Source: Ciona savignyi
Lineage: Eukaryota > Chordata > Ascidiacea > Phlebobranchia > Cionidae
Direction: 5' to 3'
Length of the DNA: 64,000 nt
Assembly (NCBI GenBank): GCA_000149265.1
Contig: CH002893.1
Location: forward strand, 6,030 to 70,029
Positions within the stretch are counted from its first letter, which is position 1; each line of letters opens with the position of its first letter. Both the position numbers and the translations under genes were made by a program. Positions 48,401 to 60,400 of the stretch are shown here, piece after piece. The notes below the pieces were generated by a model. It had not been told where the DNA came from, ran no database searches, and saw nothing but the letters and a program-made list of their open reading frames with translations.

Positions 48401-51400
48401 GTAGATTTATACTTCGGTTGTATAACGAGCAGCAATTTAGTACGTTGGTTAAGTTTGTTGTTTAGGTTATATTTGAAGTAAAAATGTTGGGATATATATA
48501 GCGTTCCAAATGAATGCACGAAGCTTGCCTTTAAGGGCAAACTGCAAAGTTGCGATAACAGTACACAATAGATTCGTAACGGCGTCAGTTAATTACTGTT
48601 TAGTAGATAGATAATTACTCACGGCGGTAAAAATAGAGGCACGACAGCTTTCTAAACTAATTATACACGTTAAACAGATTGCGGCTGGCAAACGCACACG
48701 TCGATTAAATAAACGATAAAACATACAAGTCAGTCGAATATGCGACAAGAACCTTGCCCAAGAACACAACCGACTAGCTAGAAACCAGTAACGACTCTGC
48801 TACCCTTCGGCTAAATGACGACGCATTTAGTCACTGAACTAATTGGCGGAACATGAAAGTTATCAACAACAATCTATCCAGTTGTTCCGTTATAAATAAT
48901 AAGCTCTGCAGGTTCTTGAATATTTTTACAATTAATTATTGTATAGACCAGCGGTTCCCAAACTTTTGTTGTTGGCGGCGCCTTTTGTAAATGTATTAAA
49001 CCTCGCGGCTCCCTCACAAAGCCAAAAATTTTCTAACTGCAAGTATTGTATATTGCATATCCAGACTAGTACGCACTTTGATAACCATTCATACTCTTCA
49101 AAACTATTCACTGAAGTGACGAACAGTCAATCAATGCAAAGCAGTTATTTGACAAACCATTATTCGAAAACAATGCAAGGTAAGTCAGCAAATAGTGGCA
49201 GTTAACACCGAACAATGGATTTTTAACAAGTAAAACGAATACTTTATGGGATTGCACACCTTATACATCTCCAACTAACACATGTACTGTAATTTTTTTT
49301 GTGAGGAAACAATATAATAAATGCAGCAACTTCCGCATGCTTTCGCGGCGCCCCTGGCAAAGTCTCGCGGCTCCCCAGGGCGCCGCGGCGCCCAGTTTGG
49401 GAACCGCTGGTATAGACATTATTACATTGTGTAAATACAAACTATAATCGAGCGTTATGTTATTCAGGTCGCTTATTTTACCTCGGCACGCCTAGCATGC
49501 GAAACACTGGTATAAAGCAGTGCTCCGCAACACTTTTTCATTCAAGGCATTTGATTCGATATTATATCACCGAACTGTCTGATAGCCGTAATTTGCAAAA
49601 ACTAAAATCATTTATTTTGTAAAAAACTTTTTAATGTTAAACAAATATTGTTATTTTTCCGCGGCACACCTAGCCTACGGTCTAAACTCTAAAGTTATGA
49701 ATCTTTCAAACACGAAAAATGAAGGCATACTGCCCCGTGCAGTGCCTATATGGATGTGGTTGATGGCTTATCGGACCGCGATGCCGAAGGGGAGGGAAGA
49801 ATTAAGTGGGGGCGAATACTCCTACTTTAATTGGCGGCGCCTTTTGTAAATGTATTAAACCTCGCGGCTCCCTCACAAAGCCAAAAATTTTCTAACTGCA
49901 AGTATTGTATATTGCATATCCAGACTAGTACGCACTTTGATAACCATTCATACTCTTCAAAACTATTCACTGAAGTGACGAACAGTCAATCAATGCAAAG
50001 CAGTTATTTGACAAACCATTATTCGAAAACAATGCAAGGTAAGTCAGCAAATAGTGGCAGTTAACACCGAACAATGGATTTTTAACAAGTAAAACGAATA
50101 CTTTATGGGATTGCACACCTTATACATCTCCAACTAACACATGTACTGTAATTTTTTTTGTGAGGAAACAATATAATAAATGCAGCAACTTCCGCATGCT
50201 TTCGCGGCGCCCCTGGCAAAGTCTCGCGGCTCCCCATATATGGCGAGTTGGTGGGAAAACATGGTATCCCGTCTGTCCATAAATGGATACAAATCTAAAA
50301 AACGATTTCTCCGCAATGCGTAATGGTAGAGACCTCAGCTATGGCTCATTCGATCAAGGAAACCCTATATTTTATTCTCTGTGATTATCGTGGAGAAATA
50401 TTAAAAATGCAAGGAGTGATAGTCTTTCTTTTTCAAGGCTGTGGCCTCTTATTTCTATCGATTTTACACGAATTTACACGTGACTAACTCAGCCAATAGG
50501 AGTCGTGTTAACTTGCAGAGAAGCTCTTTTTGTCAAGCAAGTCTTTCTTTACATTCTCTGTGAATTTTGTGCCGTTGAGATAAAAAGGAGAGCGTTGGTG
50601 ACGTTTTCGCAGCAAGCGGTTATGCTTCGTGTTCACCAAAGCATGAATCCAGCTGGGCCTGCTGAGCGCACGATAAAGAAAAAGGCGGCGAGACTAGCTA
50701 GTTCGGTGTGCCCTGCTTTGAAGAATATTGGATATAGTATTTGCGTTTGTTTGGTTTTGTATGCCCTTTTTACACTTCCTTCACTGTTCTTTTTTATACT
50801 TTTTACTATTTTAGTTCTACAAAACTAAAAACTTCAATGCGTTTTGGTTCAAGTTTTCATAATATAGTCAGAAAAAAGGGAAATTTCAATTACAAATAGT
50901 AAAAAAACTACTGAAGATAGAAATACAGTTCGAATTTTCCTAAGTACAAAAACTATTAGACAATCTACATTCCAATTTTCATATTATTTGGGCATTCCAA
51001 TAAGTAAGTGAGTATTTCGTTTGTCAGTGCACCTCAAATTTTTCAAAGTCGAGCAGCAATTTTCTTTGCATAAAAAGTGGTGTTCACTAAAGTTTACATA
51101 ATATATTCTTTATTAGAGGTAGATTTTAGATGTGCAGCTTGTTTAAAAGAGGGATAAATTATCTTTCCAACCATACTAAATATTAAATCATAGCATAAAC
51201 TATAGAAAAACTGTGCTAATTTGAAAATGACTAAAAATTGTAAAAAACACTGCGGGACAGCATGTTTGAATTAATGCATTTGGCCGGGAGTGAAAGAGTT
51301 AATCTCTAATCCACGCCTAGCATCCGAGGGATCCATTCTCCTCTCGACCGAGCGCATGGCATCGGGAGAGTGGGTGTCACCTATCAAAGCAGATCAGCCT

Positions 51401-54400
51401 ATACGTAGCGATCGAATACCGGACAGATGAGCTCTCAGACGAAGCCATCGCGCACATCCGATTATAACTACACTAAGCGGGCCTTATATTGCTCGCGAGA
51501 GTAATAATCTCCCGTTTGTGGCCCGCGTGCGACTTATAAAAACAGAAAGTTCGATTGTAATTCCGTTGTTTTTGCCTGTTATACGATATTTAACAATTAG
51601 GTTTTTACCGAAACTGGTATTTTTCTAAAGGTTAACCTTTGCTTGTTTAGTGGTGTTTTTGCAATTTTCCTTAGTTTTTTAGGGTCGCTTCTCTATATGG
51701 TTCAACCATTTAACAGATATTCCACTACATATGGCTTTATGGTGAACTGTATGTCTGGACACTGGGTTTAAAAATTGTCGGCTACTAGTCAACTAAACGA
51801 ATATTACGGTGTTTAATTCAAATTTTAAAATAATATATATTTATCTACGTAAAAATGCATTCTTTTAGATTGCTGGGCACAAACAGTAGGCATGTCGGAA
51901 TTTCTTACAGTATTTAATATTTTACCACAGTTGAATTAATAGTAGCGCGGTACTATTCGAAAAGTGCTTTGATAAGGGATATATAGGATAGATTAGGATA
52001 TTCATGTTTATCTTAGTAAATGGAAAATTAGTGGGGTTAACACACGGGCAATCGACAGATCAGCTCGTGCCCACCGTCGGGTTACCGAGATATTGCAGTA
52101 TGTTGTGTATGATTTACAACATACTGCAATAGCGTGTACAAACTATAATCGAGCGTTATGTTATTCAGGTCGATTATTTTACCTCCACACACCTAGCATG
52201 CGACACACTGGTATAAAGCAGTGCTCCGCAACACTTTTTCATTCGAGGCTTTTTGATTTGATATTATATCACCGAACTGTCTGATAGCCGTAATTTGCAA
52301 AAACTAAAATCCATTTCTTTGGTAAAAACCTTTTCTTAAATTAAAAAATTATTGTTATTTTCACGCGGTACACCCAGCCTACGGTCTAAAGTTATGAATC
52401 GTACAACGCGAAAAAATGAAGGCATACTGCCCCGTGCAGTGCCTATATGGATGTGGTTGATGGCTTATCGGACCGCGATGCCGAAGGGGAGGGAAGAATT
52501 AAGTGGGGGCGAATACTCCTACTTTAATCTCTAATCCACGCCTAGCATCCGAGGGATCCATTCTCCTCTCGACCGAGCGCATGGCATCGGGAGAGTGGGT
52601 GTCACCTATCAAAGCAGATCAGCCTATACGTAGCGATCGAATACCGGACAGATGAGCTCTCAGACGAAGCCATCGCGCACATGCGATTACAACTACACTA
52701 AGCGGGTCTATATTGCTCGCGAGAGTAATAATCTCCCGTTTGTGGCCCGCGTGCGACTGATTAACAGAACGCTCGATTGTATTTTGTCTGTTATACGTTA
52801 TTTAAAATGTAGGTTTTTACCGAAACTAATTTTTTTAAAGTTTAGTAATTTTCTAAAAGTTGACCTTTGCTTGTTAGTTGAGTTTTCGATATTTCCCTGT
52901 TGTTGTTTTAGGACCTCTTGCTTTTGTATTCTTTATATGGTTCAACCCTTTAATAGATATTCCACTACATATGGCTTTATGGTGAACTGTATGCCTTAAC
53001 ACTGGGTTTAAAAATTGCAGGCTACTGTAGTCAACTAAACGAATATTACGGTGTTAAGTTCGAATTTTAAAATATGATATTTTTATCTACGTAAACACTG
53101 CATTCTTCTTGATTGCTGGGCACGAACAGTAGGCCTGTCGGAATTTTTTTCAGTATTTAATATTTTACCACAGTTGAAATAATAATAGCGCGGTACTATT
53201 CGAAAAGTGCTTTGATTAGGAACATATAGGATAGATTAGGATATTCATGTTTATCTTAGTAAATGGAAAATTAGTGGGGTTAACACACGGGCAATCGACA
53301 GATCAGCTCGTGCCCACCATCGGGTTACCGAGCTATTGCAGTATGTTGTGTATGATTCACAACATACTGCAATAGCGTGTACAAAGTATAATCGAGCGTT
53401 ATGTTATTCAAGTCGCTTATTTTACCTCCACACATCTAGCATGCGACACACTGGTATAAAGCAGTGCTTCGCAACCCTTTTTTCATTCGAGGCTTTTTGG
53501 TTGGATATTATATCACCGAACAGTCGGATAGCCGTAATTTGCAAAAACTAAAATCCAATTATTTTGTAAAACCTTTTTAATGTTAAAAAATATTGTTATT
53601 TTCCCGCGGCACACCTAGCATGCGGTCTAAAGTTATGAATCGTACAACGCCGAAAAAATGAAGGCATACTGCCCCGTGCAGTGCCTATATGGATGTGGTT
53701 GATGGCTTATCGGACCGCGATGCCGAAGGGGAGGGAAGAATTAAGTGGGGGCGAATACTCCTACTTTAATCTCTAATCCACGCCTAGCATCCGAGGGATC
53801 CATTCTCCTCTCGACCGAGCGCATGGCATCGAGAGCAGTGGGTGTCACCTATCAAAGCAGATCAGCCTATACGTAGCGATCGAATACCGGAAAGATGAGC
53901 TCTCAGACGAAGCCATCGCACACATCCGATTATAACTACACTAAGCAGGCGTTATATTGCTCGCGAGAGTAATAATCTCCCGTTTGTGGCACGCGTGCGA
54001 CTTATAAAAACAGAAAGTTCGATTGTAATTCCTTTGTTTTTGTCTATTATACGGTATTTAACAAATAGGTTTTTACCCGAAACTGGTATTTTACTAACGG
54101 TGGGCCCATACAGGGGCAAATTCCTGAAAATTTTTATTTCCAGTCTACAAAACCTATTTCATGAATCGACAAAAATATTTTCAAAACGACAAATATATTT
54201 TCAAATCAACAAAAATATTTTCAAATCGGCAAAAATATTTTCAAATCGGCAAAACTCTTTTGCTGATCGGCAAAACTATTTTGACAATCGGCAAAACTTT
54301 TTTGTAGCCAATCGGCAAAACTATTTTGACAATCGGCAAAATCTTTTACCGATCGGCANNNNNNNNNNNNNNNNNNNNNNNNNNNNNNNNNNNNNNNNNN

Positions 54401-57400
54401 NNNNNNNNNNNNNNNNNNNNNNNNNNNNNNNNNNNNNNNNNNNNNNNNNNNNNNNNNNTTTTTTGTAAAAGAGGCACACCCCGGACCTTACTTAATCCTA
54501 TGGGAGGTCGCGTGAAAGATTTTTTCACTCGACGGTACATTAGGGAACTGGTATAACAAATATAATAATACATCGCGAAAAAATGAAGGCATACTGCCCC
54601 GTGCAGTGCCTATATGGATGTGGTTGATGGCTTATCGGACCGCGATGCCGAAGGGGAGGGAAGAATTAAGTGGGGGCGAATACTCCTACTTTAATCTCTA
54701 ATCCACGCCTAGCATCCGAGGGATCCATTCTCCTCTCGACCGAGCGCATGGCATCGAGAGAGTGGGTGTCACCTATCAAAGCAGATCAGCCTATACGTAG
54801 CGATCGAATACCGGAAAGATGAGCTCTCAGACGAAGCCATCGCACACATCCGATTATAACTACACTAAGCAGGCGTTATATTGCTCGCGAGAGTAATAAT
54901 CTCCCGTTTGTGGCACGCGTGCGACTTATAAAAACAGAAAGTTCGATTGTAATTCCTTTGTTTTTGTCTATTATACGGTATTTAACAAATAGGTTTTTAC
55001 CGAAACTGGTATTTCTTAACGGTGGCCCATAAGGGCAATCCTGAAATTTTATTTCAGTCTACAAAACTATTTCATAATCGACAAAAATATTTTCAAAACG
55101 ACAAATATATTTTCAAATCAACAAAAATATTTTCAAATCGGCAAAAATATTTTCAAATCGGCAAAACTCTTTTGCTGATCGGCAAAACTATTTTGACAAT
55201 CGGCAAAACTTTTTTGTAGCCAATCGGCAAAACTATTTTGACAATCGGCAAAACTCTTTTACCGATCGGCAAATCTTTTTTTGTAGCCAATCGGCGAAAC
55301 TCTTTTACTGATCCGCAAATCTTTTTTGCAGCCAATCGGCAAATCTTTTTTTGCAGCCAATCGACAAAACTCTTTTGCAAATCGACAAAAATATTTTCAA
55401 ATCGGGAAAACTATTTCGCCCATCCGCAAATCTTTTTTGTAGCCAATCGACAAAACTCTTTTGCCGACGATCGGCAAAACTATTTTGTCAATCGGCAAAA
55501 CATTTTTAGGAACCGAAAATCTTTAATTCACTGTCGACCTAAGTATTTTCGAGTCGACAAATGTATTTTTGAGCCGGAAAATGTAATATTGACTAGGTTC
55601 AAGCAACTGCCGTTAAAGTCTTTACAAGGTTTGTCCAAGGACACAACCGACTTGTTGCTTACAGCGGCTGGTTTCTATCGGCCACCTTTCGGCTAAGAGT
55701 CCTGCGCGCCGCATCACTAAGCCAATCGTCCAGGCGACTAGGCTTAGAATTTATTTAACAACATTGTTTGTTTTTTTGTTAAGTTATTATCATACTAATA
55801 ATGTACATGTATCATAAAGCTAAGCTACCCAACCGTCCAACTTCTACGAGGTCAAATATCAAATGGGGAGAGAATTAAGCGACAATAGCAAAAAAAGAAA
55901 GGATATAGCCGTTCTGCATTAACCAATGAGAGCCAATCAGAACCGCCACAAAATGTCACGTTGTTGCAGTAACTAGGCCTGCTAAAAAAGGGTAATTACT
56001 ATAAGCTATTGCAGTGGCATACTAGTGTGATAGACTGCAGTACAGTTTGCCAGTGTGTCAATAATAAACCAGTTTGATTTTATTTATTGTGTTTTCAGCG
56101 TCAAACTATAGCAAAGCAAACACATTTAACCTCTTGTGATTGACAAAAATATATAAAGCAAGTTTAGTATAATAAAAACTGTGGCGATTCTGATTGGCTG
56201 TAGGCTATCTCATTGTTTCATGCAGAACGGCTATATCCTTTCTTTTTTGCTATTATCGCTTAATTCTCTCCCCATTTGATATTCGACCTCGTAGAAGTTG
56301 GACGGTTGAGTAGCTTAGCTTTATGATACATGTACATTATTAGTATGATAATAACTTTACAAAAAACAAACAATATTGTTAAATAAATTCTAAGCCTAGT
56401 CGCCTGGACGATTGGCTTAGTGATGCGGCGCGCAGGACTCTTAGCCGAAAGGTGGCCGATAGAAACAAGCCGCTGTAAGCAACAAGTCGGTTTTGTCCTT
56501 GGACAAACCTTGTAAAGACTTTAACGGCAGTTGCTTAAACCTATAGTCAAAATTACTTTTTCCGGCTCAAAAATACTTTTGTCCAATACTTTTGTCGACA
56601 GTGAATTAAAGATTTGCGGTTCCTAAAAAAGTTTTGCCGATTGACAAAATAGTTTTGTCGATTGGCTACAAAAAAGATTTGCGGATCGGCGAAATAGTTT
56701 TCCCGATTTGAAAATATTTTTGTCGATTTGCAAAAGAGTTTTGTCGATTGGCTGCAAAAAAAGATTTGCCGATCGGCAAAATAGTTTTGCCTATCGTCGG
56801 CAAAAGAGTTTTGCCGATTGGCTATAAAAAAGATTTGCGGATCGGTAAAAGAGTTTTGCCGATTTGAAAACATTTTTGTCGAAGGGCAAAAGAGTTTCGC
56901 CGATTGGCTACAAAAAAAGATTTGCCGATCAGCAAAAGAGTTTTGCCGATTGTCAAAATAGTTTTGCCGATCGGTAAAAAAGTTTTGACGATTGGCTACA
57001 AAAAAGTTTTGCCGATCGCCAAAATAGTTTTGCCGATTGTCAAAATAGTTTTGCCGATTTGAAAATATATTTGTCGATTTGAAAATATTTTTTGTCGATT
57101 ATGAAATAGTTTTGTAGACTGAAATAAAATTTCAGGATTGCCCTTATGGGCCACCGTAATTTTCCAAGTTAACCTTCCGTTGTTTATTTGTGTCTTCGCA
57201 ATTTTCCTTAGTTGTTTTTGGACCTGTTGCTCTTCTCTGATCTATATGGTTCAACCCTTTAACAGATATTCCCCTACATATGGCTTTATTTTATGGTGAA
57301 CTGTATGCCTGGACACTGGGTTTAAAAATTGTCGGCTACTAGTCAACTAAACGAATATTACGGTGTTAAATTAGAATTTTAGGATCAGAGGTATTTATCT

Positions 57401-60400
57401 ACTTAAAATTGCATTATTTAGATTGCTGGGCACGAACAGTAGGCTACGCCTATCGGAATTTCTTTCAGTATTTAATATTTTACCACACTCGAATTAATAG
57501 TAGCGCGGTATTAGAAAAGTGTTTTGCTTAGGAACCTATAGAATAGGATAGGATATTCATGTTTATCCCCGTGAATGGAAAATCTGTGGGGTTAACACAC
57601 GGGCAATCGTCAGATCACCTTGCGTTCAACGCCGGGTTACCGGAGCTATTGCAGTGTGTAGTGTTTGATTCACACGTTCCTTCAATGTAGTAGAACCGAT
57701 TAATCCACTGGGTTCAGTCAATGTCCGTTAAGTGCCTTGTCCAAGAACACAACCGACTAGCTATAGAGACCAGCATCGAATCTGCCACCCTTCGACTAAA
57801 TGACGACGCATAAACCCACTAAGCTAATTGGCGGAACATAAAAGTTGTTATCAGAAATCTATCCAAATTGTTTCCGTTATAAATAATAGGTTTGCTGGTT
57901 CTTGAATCTTTTTACAATTAGTTCTTGTACATACATTAATACACTTTGTAAATACAAACTATAATCGAGCGTTATGTTATTCAAGTCGCTTATTTTACCT
58001 CGGCACGCCTAGCATGTGAAACACTGGTATAAAGCAGTGCTCCGCAACACTTTTTCATACGAGGCTTTTTGATTCGATATTATATCACCGAAGTGTCTGA
58101 TAGCCGTAATTTGCAAAAAAACTAAAATCCATTTATTTGGGTAAAACCTTTTCTTAAATTAAAAAATTATTGTTATTTTCACGCGGTACACCCAGCCTAC
58201 GGTCTAAAGTTATGAATCGTACAACGCGAAAAAATGAAGGCATACTGCCCCGTGCAGTGCCTATATGGATGTGGTTGATGGCTTATCGGACCGCGATGCC
58301 GAAGGGGAGGGAAGAATTAAGTGGGGGCGAATACTCCTACTTTAATCTCTAATCCACGCCTAGCATCCGAGGGATCCATTCTCCTCTCGACCGAGCGCAT
58401 GGCATCGGGAGAGTGGGTGTCACCTATCAAAGCAGATCAGCCTATACGTAGCGATCGAATACCGGACAGATGAGCTCTCAGACGAAGCCATCGCGCACAT
58501 CCGATAGTTAGTCCACTAAGTGGGCGTTATATTGCTCGCGACAGTAATAATCTCCCGTTTGTGGCCCGCGTGCGACTGATTAACAGAACGCTCGATTGTA
58601 TTTTGTCTGTTATACGTTATTTAAAATGTAGGTTTTTACCGAAACTAATTTTTTTAAAGTTTAGTAATTTTCTAAAAGTTGACCTTTGCTTGTTAGTTGT
58701 GTTTTCGTTATTTCCCTGTTGTTGTTTTAGGGCCTCTTGCTTTTGTATTCTTTATATGGTTCAACCCTTTAATAGATATTCCACTACATATGGCTTTATG
58801 GTGAACTGTATGCCTAAACACTGGGTTTAAAAATTGTAGGCTACTGTAGTCAACTAAACGAATAGTACGGTGTTTAGTTCGAATTTTAGAATAAGATATA
58901 TTTATCTACGTAAAAATGCATTCTTTTAGATTGCTGGGCACGAACAGTAGGCCTGTCGGATTTTATTTCAGTATTTAATATTTTACCACACTCGAATTAT
59001 TAGTTGCGCGGTATTATTAGAAAAGTATTTTGCTTATAAACATATAGGATAGAGTAGGATATGCATGTTTAACCCCGTAAATAGAAAACCAGTGGGGTTA
59101 ACACCCGGGCAATCGTCAGATCACCTTGCGCCCACCGTCGGGTTACCGTAGCTATTGCAGTGTGTTGTGTATGATTCACACATTCCTTTAATGTAATAGA
59201 ACCGATTAATCCACTGGGTTGGGGCAATGTCCGTTTAGCACCTTGCCCAAGAACACAACATACTAGCTAGAGACCAGTATCAAATCTGCAACCCTTCGGC
59301 TAAATAAGGACGCATTAACCCACTGAGCTAATTGGCGGAACATGAAAGTTGTTATCAGCAATCTACCCAGTTGTTTTCTTTATAAATAATAAGCTTTGCA
59401 GGTTCTTGAATATTTTTACAATTAATAATTGTACAGACATTAATACACTTTGTAAATACAAACTATAATCGAGCGTTATGTTATTCAAGTCGCTTATTTT
59501 ACCTCGACACACCTAGCATGTGACACACTGGTATAAAGCAGTGCTCCGCAACCTTTTTTCATTCAAGGCATTTGATTCGACATTATATTACCGAAGTGTC
59601 TGATAGCCGTAATTTGCAAAAACTAAAATCCATTTATTTTGTAAAACCTTTTCTTAAATTAAAAAATTATTGTTATTTTCACGCGGTACACCCAGCCTAC
59701 GGTCTAAAGTTATGAATCGTACAACGCGAAAAAATGAAGGCATACTGCCCCGTGCAGTGCCTATCTGGATGTGGTTGATGGCTTATCGGACCGCGATGCC
59801 GAAGGGGAGGGAAGAATTAAGTGGGGGCGAATACTCCTACTTTAATCTCTAATCCACGCCTAGCATCCGAGGGATCCATTCTCCTCTCGACCGAGCGCAT
59901 GGCATCGGGATAGTGGGTGTCACCTATCAAATCAGATCAGCCTATACGTAGCGATCGAATACCGGACAGATGAGCTCTCAGACGAAGCCATCGCGCACAT
60001 CCGATAGTAACTACACTAAGCGGGCGTTATATTGCTCGCGAGAGTAATAATCTCCCGTTTGTGGCCCGCGTGCGACTTATAAATAACCGAAAGTTTAATT
60101 GTAATTCATTGTTTAAGTTGTGTTTTCGCAATTCCCCTTAGTTACTCTATATGGTTTAACCCTTTAACAGATATTCCACTACATATGGCTTTATGGTGAA
60201 CTGTATGTCACTGGGTTAACAAATTGTAGGCAACTAGTCAAATAAACGAATATAACGGTGTTTAATTTAAATTCTAGAATTTATTTACCTATACGTAAAA
60301 AACGCATTCTTTTAGATTGCCACATCTTCACCAACAGTTCGCATTTCGGAGTATTTTTCAGTATTTATTATTTCACCACAGCCGAATTTACGAGAGCGCG

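Noticed and set aside
50505-50828. 107-codon frame inside the TTAA insertion as a transposase
   Set aside because: No DDE/D-type motif or known domain could be recognised; the hydrophobic end and the non-ATG start argue against a real gene.
54000-56873. Open frames rich in NRQNYFADRQ-type repeats
   Set aside because: These are translations of the foldback arm units, open in several frames; there is no start or splice context.
54130-57120. CRISPR-like direct repeats
   Set aside because: Units are degenerate, have no unique spacers, occur as inverted arms, and the context is eukaryotic.
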